Origin: Sipunculus nudus
Taxonomy: Eukaryota; Annelida; Sipuncula; Golfingiida; Sipunculidae
Direction of reading: 5' to 3'
Length of the DNA: 64,000 nucleotides
NCBI GenBank assembly: GCA_026874595.1
Contig: CM049318.1
Span: forward strand, 50,926,750 to 50,990,749
Positions 45,341 to 56,831 of the stretch are shown here, in pieces. The notes under the pieces are model-generated. The model was not told the DNA's origin and did no database searches. It was given only the letters and a program-made list of their open reading frames with translations. The first letter of the stretch is position 1; each line of letters opens with the position of its first letter. The position numbers were made by a program, and so were the translations under genes.

Positions 45341-46240
45341 TATTTCTCTACGTAGTTATACCTCGACAATGTACATAGATGGAATTTCCCTCTGATACAA
45401 AAACAGTACATGCATCATATCATATCAGTTGTTTGTTTAACGTAACTATTACTGGATTCCTAATCTGCTACTATTAGTAAAGAGCTCGAGTCTATTTTTT
45501 TGTCGGGCTCTACCCTTATATGGTTAATGATAAACCTTATTAATCGAATGAGTATAATAGAAGTTCCAGAGAACCCCTGCTCGCCGTTCCATCTGATCAT
45601 TTGAACATTAAACCTTATTTTCCTTACCTTCACTGCCAATTCACCTTTCGACCTTTCTACTCCAAAAATATTCATTGGGGTTCAATAGTAGATACTATGG
45701 TATTGCCCGATCCCAGAGAGTATATGGGGTGGGGAGATGTGAGCAGAAGTGTATAGTTACACTATTAGGCTGTTAGAGCTTAAACATGAATAAATACTGA
45801 CGGTATTCCTGAGCGTATCAGTAGGGGTGGGGGTTAGGGTACGAGGTCTATAGTAACACTAGTACGCTGTTAAAGTCTTCTACAGGAATAAATTCTGACG
45901 GAGAGTATTAGTAGTTATGATGTTTTCAGTCCTCTGCTCTAACAGCTAAAACAGTCCGCGAGCCCCGAGTCTGTCTGTCCATCCCGCCCCATTCTTTGAC
46001 CACATCTCTAAGACCCTATCTCTATGACTACATAACCAAAATTAACAGATTTACTCAGCATGTCTTACATGTGATTATAACCTGCAGATCGCGCCACCTC
46101 TGTTTAACGCCAACTCTCTTCCTGCGCTCAAAATTTTTTTTTTACTTTCGTTCAGAGTAGTCAATAAATAGGAACAGTTAACGAGCCTTGAAGGCATATG
46201 CAAGGATTCATTGGAGCTAGGGGAAGTCACTGAATATTAC
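45340..46240 (-). repeat. Inverted copy of intron 5 sequence
   Basis: Reverse complement of about 9320-10090 in copy A: near 45450 ATTACTGGATTCCTAATCTGC mirrors GCAGATTAGGAATCCAGTGAT at 9974. Near 46080 ACCTGCAGATCGCGCCACC mirrors GGTGGCGCCACCTGCAGGT at 9446. Near 46200 GCAAGGATTCATTGGAGCTAGG mirrors CCTAGCTCAAAGGAAGCCTTGC at 9332. The neighbours at 46625 and 49837 are in direct orientation. Confidence 0.65.
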
Positions 46241-46439
46241 AGTGAAAAGTGTTATAATATGCAGAGAACACGGAGGTTGGGGTAGGGATATCATTGGAAC
46301 TTTGCTTTTTTTGGGGGGGGGGAGTGCGCTGCCAACTAATTTTAATCTATATTATATTGGAACAAGGACCAAGAGGCACAAATTGTCCCCCGTCATATGT
46401 TTAACAAGGAATGTGTTGCATCAGTGATTTTTAAATTTG

Positions 46440-47560
46440 TCTGAAACTTTGACAAGAACCCATGTTTTTTAAGTAAATAACCTTGCAATATACAAAGTGG
46501 AAATTGAAAAAGAAAAATGCAAGATTAGCTTTTCAGTTATCCAGATGACCATGTTTTAATTGGAAGCAACGGGGAAGTAATTTCTAAACTGGACAGATTT
46601 TAACCAAAAGGTACTTTTCAAGGTTGTGGCCAAGAAATATGGTTGTAACATTTTATGGAGAAAATCATTAAACAAAGGTGGCGCAACCTGCAGGTTTACA
46701 CACACTCCCGTCATTTGATCATATACCTAAAAAGATTTGGTAATGATTGTTAACTGATTACTATTTATTAATATAACACTGTAATATTAATTGAATTCCC
46801 CTAGCTCCAAGGAATCCTTGCAAATGATTTGATAAAAAATATATACACATAGGAGACCAGAAATGACAAAAATTCGTTTTTAAAAGGCAGGAGATGAATG
46901 GTCAGCTTCAATGTTATTATTATCACAACAGCTGACGTGATAACAATAGTGGTCGCTACTTAGTTATCAGAAGAGGGAAAAAGGTCTGCTATGCGCCTCT
47001 CATGGCTTTAAAGTATAACTAATATCTCCAAAAAGCTTTCTTTGGCATTCAACAACAATTTTGCAGAAGGGATAGCTTATGATTAGAGCAGTAAAGATTA
47101 AGGCCTTGGAGAGGGTATGTGCTCAGTGAGTGCCTTCTTATGCTTTCTTGTTAATTTTGAGGAAAACAAACAATGCGCTTGAAAGCATAATTATTTATAT
47201 TCGTAAATAGAAGGGCATAGTTGCCACCAAGATATGAAAGTCTTGATATTTCAGTAATTTAAACTAAAGATAAATGACACTGTTGCAGCCAGTGATAGGC
47301 TAAAAGTGAAACTCATGTTGCATTCCAGTGTTAAGAACAGCTGAAACATGTAAAATTACAGACAATTTTGCTGATATTGGTCGTATTATGGTACTTCTTT
47401 TCATACGATATATCCTTCTGATGGCGACAAAAGATTGTTTTCTGATACCAGTATTACAAAACAATACCGGTATCAAAAAGTTTGTACAACGGTAAGATCA
47501 GAACTTGTAGCCGGCCGCAATCAAGTCATTCACGCAGGCCAATTTTCTCCGGAACAATGT
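46440..47560 (+). repeat. Relic of gene unit (intron 5 start and 3' flank)
   Basis: 46620-46745 matches the start of intron 5 (GGCCAAGAAATATGGTTGTAAC, then GGTGGCGCAACCTGCAGG). 46440-46620 matches 49640-49830. 46860-47560 matches 54140-54810 (GTGGTCG..TTATCAGAA; ATTTTGCAGAAGGGA; GATATGAAAGTCTTGATATTTCA). Exons and the sequence between are lost. Confidence 0.55.
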
Positions 47561-47639
47561 TAAATTTAACTCTTCTGTCCATTTTGGGAAAGTATTCGAT
47601 GGTGCTTCTAAATGTTATCTGATTAAACCTGAATAAATA

Positions 47640-48990
47640 AATCTTACTACGTTTTCCTTCTGTTATAGTCTATCAACAGCATGTACATGGTCTGTATAGT
47701 TTGTCCACTGCCTCTAATGGCTGAGTATTTCTTTCCATGATACAGGTATTGCACTGATGAGACCTTGATAGCTGATTATATCAATTTGTACATTGCGTTT
47801 GTGGCTATGTCTTCATGAGTCAGCCACTTCATTCTTGAATCGTCTAATTTTATGATATTAGCAATATATTTTATACCCTTTGGGTATAAGTTTTTAAAGT
47901 AAATAACATTATTATCTCTTCTTATATGTGAGTAAAACCACAACATTTGATTAAATGTATCTATACAAGTATCTGGCGTGTGATAGTTGTAAATACACTA
48001 AGATTTTAAAACATCTTCCCAGAAAACAGATGGCAAATAAATTATAATTTTATCAGCTTCAGGTGATGAATTTCAAAGAAAAAGATTTCTCTCCCATTTT
48101 GAGAATACTACAAACCATGTCTCTAAAATTATCACTTCTTGGTTTGAGCAGAAGACGTTTAATCGAAGACATTTTAAAGGAGTTATTATGTTTATAAGTA
48201 GACCATATTTAATGCACCTCTATCTATTGGTCCAATTATAATGTTCCTTTTATTAAGTTCTCTTCCCTAACCCCATATGAAATTGAAGAATATTTTTTTT
48301 CAATTTCTCCAACTCTACGTTTCGGGGGTAAAGGGAGAACAGAGAACAAATGATTGAGCTTTGAAATTAATAAGCTTTTAACCAATGTAATTTTGCCCCT
48401 AATTGTAATTTTCCTTAATTACCATGAAGATATAATACTTTAATATTTCCAATCTTAGGTTTATGATTTAATACTTTTATGTTTCCCAGTTAAGGTGTCA
48501 CAGTAATCCCTAACACATTTATTTGATGATCACAACAATTAAGGCCTAAGTTAATTATTTCATTTATCTCCTAATATATTTCAAGAGTCGTTAAAGATTT
48601 TTAACATTTCTTTTATACTTTCTCTTACTTACGTTTTTGTAAAGTGAACAGCGTCATCTGCATATTGTGATAATTTTAATAATTTTAATAATTATGTTGT
48701 TACCATTTATATTCTCATTTGACCGAATTATATTGGCCAATGATTCTATACCCAATAGAAACAGATATGGTGACAGTGAACAGCCTTGTCTAATATTTTG
48801 AAAATTTCAGAAAATTTCCCATTTTTATAACACAACTCAAAACATCATTGGACAAAACTTTGATCATTGATATGATTTTTATGTAAAAATTCCTAAATTC
48901 CTATATTTTATATTATAATCCCATTTAAAAAAATCGAATGCCTTTTTAAAATTTTACCAATAAAATGATTTACCAACTTTACCAATAAAA
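47640..48990 (-). mobile_element. LINE relic, L1/Tx1-like reverse transcriptase fragment
   Basis: Minus-strand reading, with many stops, gives in order: NIRQGCSLSPYLFLLGIESLA (48795-48735, motif B), LSQYADDAVHFT (48680-48640, motif C with YADD intact), RKITIRGKITLVKSLLISKL (near 48420-48350), FSVLPLPPKRRVGE (near 48330-48300), then NIIIGPIDRGALNMV (near 48240-48200). This is the palm-to-thumb order of L1-like RT. 5' parts and ends are gone. Different sequence from the other two LINEs here. Confidence 0.65.
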
Positions 48991-49007
48991 CTCAGTCAAT
49001 TTAAAGG

Positions 49008-49480
49008 TGCCTTTTCCGATATCTGACCTGTATAAACTAAAGGCAATTCCTTGGCGCTATTATAAAAAGAATATGCAAGAAAACGTGAATATCAACGCAC
49101 GCAACCTGCTTGTTTTGTTTATATCAACGCGTTTATAGTATGTAGGGACCCGACAACATAATCAAAACATATTTAACAAAGGGCATCTGGCAGCAATCCA
49201 GGTAAGCAAGAGCTTTGCAAATGGTGTTTGCAACAAGTGACCGTTCTACCTCCGCCTATATGCAACCTTACACCTTAGGTTACATGTTTTTCCCGTTTGT
49301 CGAATTTTGTTTTACAAATACGTTGTTGATAAACAAGTCCATACATCCTTTACGGAGGCATTATAGAAAATCTTCTTAACCGGAATTAACCTGAGATAAT
49401 TAAAATATACACAAGGGAAGCCGGAAATACGTAAATTCTTATTCAAAATGTAGGTTAAACTTTGCAGCTTTAATAAAAAA
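49008..49480 (+). repeat. Second relic of a gene 3' flank
   Basis: Homologous to 43426-43900 and 53745-54190 (TTAAAGGTGCCTTTTCCGAT; CAACCTGCTTGTTTTGTTTATA; AGGGCATCTGGCAGCAATCCAGG). It lies between the LINE relic and the intron 5 relic of copy C. Confidence 0.5.
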
Positions 49481-49639
49481 ATAAAAAGACCAAATCCTTA
49501 TTAACAAAGCATGTGCTTTGTCAACTTTGTGATTTTAACTTATTTTACATTTGGTAATTTGGTAAAATTTCTCATGATATTTATATTTGCCAAAGTACAA
49601 CGTACACACGTTCAAAATTGAATTATCTATATTATCAAT

Positions 49640-51192
49640 ATTTTCCCCCCGAAACTATGGCAAGAACCCGTTTTTGTAAATAAAAATCTTGCAAAATAAA
49701 AGTGGAAATTAAAAAAAAAAAAGAAAATACACCTTTTCAGTTGTCCCGTTGACCATGTTTTAACTGGGAACAATGGGGATATAATTTGTAAACGGGACGG
49801 ATTTGAGCAAATAGATACCTGTGAAGGATGCGGCCAAGAAATATGGCAGGTTTAAACACATGCCTGTCATGTTGTCATATACCTAAAAACAATTGATAGT
49901 GATTTTTAAAGTGGTTCATGAGATAAAGAGAAATATGTTTGCACCATATATGAAAACTTGTGTAATTAGAAAATCTGGCGATCAGCAAAATTTGAACTCC
50001 TTTGAAAACATTAGTCTTAATATAATTCTTAATATAATTCTATATAATATATTGTTCACTGAGGGCAGAAACTCGTTAAACAAAGGTGGCGCTACTTGTA
50101 GGTTATTCTCATATCAGTCATCTGCTGAGTACGTTCAGAAGCAGTAGTGGTCTTAGAGTAATGTGGGGCGTGATGGACGGACGGAAGGACGGAAGGGAAA
50201 TCAGAACATTTTGCATTCATTTGAACTCCGTTGGAAACAGAAGTCTGAAAATAATTCTGTTAAATAAAGGTTTTTTTGAATTCCCTAGCTCCAAGGAGTC
50301 CTTGCATAATATTTGAAGGCTTAAGTGTTCTTGTGTGCTGAATAATTTGAAGGAGAGTGAAAAAGACTACTTTGGAGCGCAGAAACTCATTAAACAGAGG
50401 TAGCGCCACGTGCAGGTTATTCATATCTCAGTCATGTGCTGAGTAAGTCTGTATAGCGGTAGCAAGGTTCTCTAAGATATGTGGTAAAAGAATGGAATAA
50501 GACGGACCGACGGAAAGACGATAGGGAAAAGCAGAAAATTTCCCGAACAGCAAAAATTAATTCCGATGGAAATATCTGTCTTAAAATAATTCAGTTCACT
50601 GTAGTATTCATAGAATTTTCCCTAGCTCCAAGGAATCATTGAATATGATTGAAGGCTTATTTACTGTTCTAATATATTGACTAATCGCAAGGAAAGTGAA
50701 AAAGACCATTTTAGAGTGCAAAAAAAGAGGTGGCGTTAAACAGAAGTGGCACCATCTGCAGGTTTAATTACATGTAAGACATGTGCTAAATAAATCTGTA
50801 AATTTTGGTGAAGTAGTCTTAGAAATAGGAACTTAGAGATATGTGGTAAAGAACTGGGCAGGACGGAAGGGCGGACGAACTGACACGGGGTTCGCTTACC
50901 GTTTTAGATGGTCTTTTTTTTACAGCGGGGGACTAAAAACATAATAACTACTAATACTCTCCGGAATACCGTCAGAATTTATTCCTGTAGAACACTTTAA
51001 CAGCGTACTAGTGTTAATATAGACCTTGTCCCCCAACCCCCACCCCATTACCCTCTGGGCTTGAGCAATACCATATTATCTACTATCGGACCCAAATGAA
51101 TATTTTTTGAGCAGAGAGGGAAATTCCGTTTATATACATTGTCGAGATATAAATAGGTAGAGAAATGTAAGCAGGTTGAACACACACACAGA

Positions 51193-51230
<38 letters not shown>
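49640..51230. repeat. Intron 5 relic of copy C with repeat units
   Basis: Matches intron 5 of A and B in the same order: GGCCAAGAAATATGG near 49837, then repeat landmarks near 50084, 50395 and 50743, then CGGAATACCGTCAG near 50964. It ends in a (TA)n tract. This is the remnant of the gene body upstream of the copy C last exon; no exon 5 was found. Confidence 0.6.

Positions 51231-51245
<15 letters not shown>
51197..51245. repeat. (TA)n microsatellite at the left edge of duplication unit C
   Basis: AT dinucleotide run. The same TATATATTAAGGGAACATAA follows it here and at 56834, so the duplication break lies inside or beside it. Confidence 0.85.
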
Positions 51246-51248
<3 letters not shown>

Positions 51249-51911
51249 GGGAACATAATTATGGCAAGACTAATCTGAAACTAGCCATAAGAAGTGGAAT
51301 ATTGACATTTCCAGCATATATGTCTGCTTAACGTGTTTGTACTTGTATGCATTCATCCGTCCTTGTCCTGTCACTGGACATAATGTTTCATCACAAAAAA
51401 GCCTATTTCACTGTGGATTTTCATAAGAGGTATTTGGATAAGTTCCGGTATAGCTATGAATCTGCAGCTCATCCGGTGAACCCGTGTTCCTGAATCATGA
51501 TACTGTGTACAACACAGGGACGTTCGATTAGAAGTTCCTGGTGGAGGTATTTAAGTAGGCTACGACTACTTGTCAAGTTTACATGTGTTCCTTGGTCTAG
51601 ACATTTTGCTGATTGCAAAGTGCGAATTGACCCTAAGCTGAGTAGTAATTTTATGCTTTTAAAATAATTTAGCAGAGCTGATGTAGAGCTCTTTCGTTTA
51701 TCTGTGTGCAGCAAAACGTGAACCAAGTTTTTTTTACACGGTCGGGTAATGATATTTGTCTCACAAGAGTGCGACTCTGCTGATTAGTGTCTGTAGGCGT
51801 CAATCACTGCTTAATTCTCCCACACTGCCTGACTGGAGAAACGACCTTTGGGGAAGGGTCGATGTTTGTGGCCTTCTTTGTTCCGTCATAACATTCTCAT
51901 CCTTCACGCAG

Positions 51912-52152
51912 GCTAGCTGCCCAGAGGGTCAGAAAGCCAACTGTTTTAAATGTAGAAAGCCTACTTCGAACAGCGCGTTTTATGCCGGCACCCATGTCCG
52001 GAAAGGATTGCAGTTCAGATAAGGTGCAGAATACAGCATTCGAATGCAACATCCCGACCAAAACTGCAACGTGCGACCACCCCAAGATGACGGGCGGTTG
52101 TGATTGCTGCAATAACCAGATCAAAGGGTTATAGTTCTATGCTCTACCATAA
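51912..52152 (+). pseudogene. Copy C: relic of exon 6 only
   Basis: The intron 5 end and its CAG acceptor are kept, then ASCPEGQKANCFKCRKPTS, matching exon 6 of A. A deletion after AGTH removes about 23 bases and shifts frame, giving TAA at 52020. Beyond it the ancestral frame can be followed (ECNIPTKTATCDH, GGCDCCN) to a further TAG within GLYC. Upstream only intron 5 sequence is found: no recognisable exon 1-5 precedes it. It cannot make the domain. Confidence 0.75.
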
Positions 52153-55100
52153 CCCAAATACATGAAAGATGCTATATAACCGGTCCTTCAAAGATGACGG
52201 CATCCACCATCTGAAATGGAAAAAAAATAATCAACAGTTAGAATAGATAAAACTATCAACTTAAAATACTGTTCAGACGGACATTACGAAAACATAGAAA
52301 CATAATAAAACACAACCGTTTTAAAGCTAAGGATGCTGATTAATTTGATTCTGGTATTTTTCTTGAAATTCTTAAATATTTTTCTATATTACTTTGGAAT
52401 TTTTATTATAACATTGATAGAAATCCATTCTATATGCCTGCTGATGATAAAAATGACTTTTAATTTTATTATAATTTAATGTTTTTTTTTCACTATCGGT
52501 AGCACAAAGGGGTTTAATCTCCATACTTTTATGAAAAGGTTCTAATTTTACTTTCAAATGGAGGAAGGTAAACCAGTTACTAGGGATTTTCTGTTTTAAA
52601 ATATGGGGACCTTTATTAGAAATGTTTTTGGTACAAATATACATGTTCACATTACGATAACTTGCGGTTCTCAATGATTCAGTTTGTAAGGATATTTGAG
52701 AAACATCCATGGTGTCGCTGCACGGTCAGACATGCTTGTTTCTCGTTGTAGATTAAACGACCATTTTAAAGAAGTGAACGTTGGATAGTATTCATTTACA
52801 TTTTTGAATCATCTGCCATCCTGTTAGCTTCTCGTTTGCAGGGAAAGTAATGCAGGTAAATCAATTTTGGTTGCATTCTTGTTTGTACATGTTGTATCTT
52901 ATTGTTGGAATAACGGTCATCTTCTGTACAACAGGTGTCCGTTTTTTATTATAAACATTATTCGTTACGAGCAGACATAACTTATCTTCTAAGCCGCTCT
53001 TCGCACTGGTAGTCAGGATCGAAGACATTCTAGCAACCCCTTCCTCACCATAGCGGTCAGCAATTGCGAACAGGTGGTTTTCTAGCTTACTTGCCCCGAA
53101 CAGAGTTTAGAAATTGGCCAAGGGTTTGGAGTCCCTCTGAATTCTGACAAGCATCCACCCAATGGCATGGACTATAATATAATAAGTCATTGAGACATTT
53201 TTGAACCAGCATGCGTTAGAAAGTATCCGCTGCCAAGTCTGAGGTGATTGGTGCAAGGTATGTCACATTTATCTCAAGGACTGGAAGTATTGTAGGTTTC
53301 CGCTTAATAATGACTTTCAATCTAAATTTAGAACTGAATCCGAGTTCTCATAACAAAATTACTGGAATAAACAGGGGAGTTGCACCCTAAACGTGCAGAT
53401 ACATTAGGTTCCATTTTTGATAACGCAAATTACCGGAGTTCACTGGCGCCCTAAAACTTGAGAAAAAAATTATTCCAAGTTCTCATTCCAAAAACCACAA
53501 CAGCCTAGACTCGGGGAAAATATAGATCCCGGTTCTCTTAGATAAATTACGGAAATATACAGGCGGGTGGTAGGTTAAGTCTTTGGAAAAATATAGTCCC
53601 TGTACTCATAAAACCCCGGAATGGACAGATAAGTGGCCGGCTAGACCAGTGAAAATATTATAGGCCCTGTTCTAATAAGTAATATAAAGTACCAGAATAG
53701 GCAGGCGAGTGGGACCTAAAACCTGCAGACATTATATACCGGGTTTCGTAACGGGTCTTTATTATCTATCTGACCTTTATAACTTAAAGGTAATTCCTTG
53801 GAGCTTTTGCAAAAATAGGCTAGAAAACATGGATATCACGACACACAGATTGCTTGTTTTATTTAAATCAACGTGTTTATAATATATGGGGGCAAGCTAA
53901 AATCAAATAAATTAAACAAAGGCATCTGGCGGCAAGTCAGTTAGGCCATAACTTTGCAAATGGGATTTTACAGAAAGTGACCTTTCTACCTTTGCATATA
54001 TGCAACCTTCCACCTTATGTTATATGTTTTCTCCATTTGAAAACATTGCTGTGTTTAGAAATAAGTTCATACGCTTCTCATGGAGATGGTATAAGAACTT
54101 TTCATATCAAAACCTATCCTAAGATCAATAAAATATACACAGAAGAACCTAGAAGTGACATAAATTCTTTTACAAAATGCAGCAGATGAATGTGCAGCTT
54201 CAATGTAATAATGATTATAACAGTTGACGTTATTACCATAGTGGTCGTGTCTAAGTTATCAGAATTCGGAAATAGGTCTTCTTTTTGGTCTTATATGGGT
54301 TAAAACTGTCACCAGTATTTCCAAAAAAAAAAAAATGACAAAATTTTGCAGAAGGGAGAGCTAATGATTTTTTAATGGATCAATCAAGTTTTAGGCCTTG
54401 GAGAGGGAATGTGTTCGTTGAGTGCTTTCTAATGCTATTGCAATGCGCTTGGAAAACATTATTATTTATATTTGTAAATATTAGGACATAGTTGCCAGCG
54501 AGATATGAAAGTCTTGATATTTCAATAATGTAAACTCATAAGAAAACTATAGGAAAATGGCACTGTTGCAGCTAATGATAGGCTAAAAGTGACACACATG
54601 TTGCATTCCACTGTTAAGAAAAGCTGAAACATTTTTTCTGATAATGGTCGTATTATATTACTGCCTTTCATACGATATAGCATTCTGATGGCGACAAAAG
54701 ATTGTTTTTATGATACCAGTATCACCATGAATACCAGTATCACAAAGTAAATCCACTGTAAGATCAGAATCTTGCAGCCGGCGACAATCAAGTCATTCAC
54801 GCAGGCAAACTTTTTCAAATTACATGCTAAAGAGACATTTGTTTAATTATCTTCGTTCATTGTTATGCGGTCTGAAAGTTTTATCTGTTGGTAGATAGCG
54901 GAAACATTTTATTTTGGGCGAACAGTTATAGCTTGGTCCTTAGTATAAAGATGAACGTACAGGGCTGACCTGTAACGTATGCACAAATTACAGTAAAAAG
55001 AAATTACAGATTGAAATGTCATGTTGTAGAATGTATGTTGCACTAAGTATGTAAACCTTTCTAGATATACCTAATTCATCTCGAATTCACAGATTTCAGA

Positions 55101-56774
55101 AGAAACAGAATTGCAAGATTGAAAAATATAATTGTGACATTGCGCGGGAAGGCTACCAGGTGGTGTTCGTGCTATTTTTATTTTTTGTACCCTGATCGCT
55201 GGTCTTGCAAGTTTATTTCCACTTGTGTACAGGAGTTAGCAAATGGTCTGACATTAAAATATTGGTCGGTATCATAATATTTTTCAGAGAAAGAAACTAA
55301 TTATATTTTACACACAATTTTATGCGAATAGTTCCCTTAAAAGACAGAGATATATCTGAGACCATAATAACATATGGCTCCCCTCAATATATTTGAAACA
55401 TGATGATATTTTTTTAAAAATTATAGTCAGATTTAATCATGGTAAAAATATAAAACTGTATAAATTTCCTTTCAGCTACTTGCTAAATTTAGAAATACCA
55501 GGGATCATTTCAAACATGCTTTCTTATTTTTTATTTTCATAAATTTTGTACCATATATTTAGAATTTAAATTAAGATAAATTAGAAATGTTACAATTTTG
55601 CTTCATTTGAAGATTGATAACCTATTTTGTACAATAACTTATATAAACACCCAGTTGCTAAAACCTCTAACCAATTATGTAGTACTTTGAGTTCTGACAT
55701 GGACTAAAGCTTCTGTTTTTAGGGACTCTGACTTGGAATCGAAGGTAAACAATAATGCTAACACCCATTAAAAGGTTATCCTGGGATAGTTTGTATACAA
55801 ATTTATACCAACAATTTAATCACTTGTAAATGGACATACTACCGCTCTTTTGTAGTTTGACAGAAAACAACAAATGTCCACGCTGTATAGGTTTATCAAG
55901 ATAACCGTAATTCACTTTAAAAACAGAAAAAAGACCAAATCTCCCGCCAAAATTGAACGTGTGAACATTGTACTTTGGGTGATATAAATATCATGAGAAA
56001 TTCGACAAAATTAACTAATGTAAAAATAATTAAAATCACAATGTTAACCAAGCACATGGCTTGTAAATAAGTCTGAGTGAAATATCACATTATCCGTCAA
56101 ATATAAAAGTTAAACTTTGAAAAAATAAAGGCCCACGTATCATTCAGGCTTGACCAAAGCCTAGTCATGCCAGGATATACTTCCAATATTAATTAGAAGT
56201 AGGAATGAGCAAGGGTTGTTATACATATCGCATGTAAAATGTGTAAGAAAACAGTTAAAAGTTCACAGCAAAAAATGTAAAAAAAAATGCAAGTGTGATT
56301 AGAACTTAATCAGGTAAGGAAACACGAATAACATTCTGAGAAATCCTGGCCAAAAGACATTTTTGATTTAATATGAAAGTAACCAATCGTAAGAATTTCC
56401 AAAATCATTCAAGTAGGACAAAAACCTAATCAAACGGATCTCTCATAATGCACACCTGCAAAGTCGTAGTGATATGAGTAATAATTTCGGAGATATCGCT
56501 GCTTATATGAAATGTAAAATTTTTAATGAAAAAATGAAACCATCCACAAATCAGTGAAGTGTTAGTGGTGTGTCAATTAATCAATTATATGGATGTTTAG
56601 TCATTTTCTTTCATAATCGATTAAATTATTTGCACCTTCGCGTAATCGATGTCAAATGATTATTTATGAACATGCAATAATTTCATATTATCAAGAAAAA
56701 TTTTAAATCTTTTTTTTTGAGATATAAGAAAGACGGGACACAAAACAGTGCACTCGTACAATTTACCACCTGGG

Positions 56775-56812
56775 TTGATTGGTTAAGAGCCTCGCCTTTC
56801 GAAAACAACATA
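56775..56812 (+). mobile_element. Truncated tRNA-like SINE head beside the duplication junction
   Basis: GATTGGTTAAGAGCCTCGCCTTTCGAAA looks like a tRNA D-arm (A box) through anticodon arm of a SINE head. No B box follows. It recurs at 62375-62412 as part of unit D. Confidence 0.3.
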
Positions 56813-56831
56813 ATTTCATAAGAAACGCTAA

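Larger units (their letters stand above)
51236..56831 (+). repeat. Tandem duplication unit C, 5.6 kb
   Basis: Direct repeat of 56832-62431, offset 5596 rising to 5600. Contains the copy C exon 6 relic, its 3' flank (52153-54250) and AT-rich sequence to 56831 in which I see no gene. Differences from D found by eye: one G/T (near 51345/56934), one A/G (near 54969/60550), and two homopolymer lengths (13 against 16 A; 9 against 10 T). Confidence 0.9.

Noticed and set aside
51756-52022. Copy C last exon as a working short gene with its own ATG
   Set aside because: The ATG lies in intron sequence, the acceptor is the ancestral one, and the reading ends at a frameshift within the domain.
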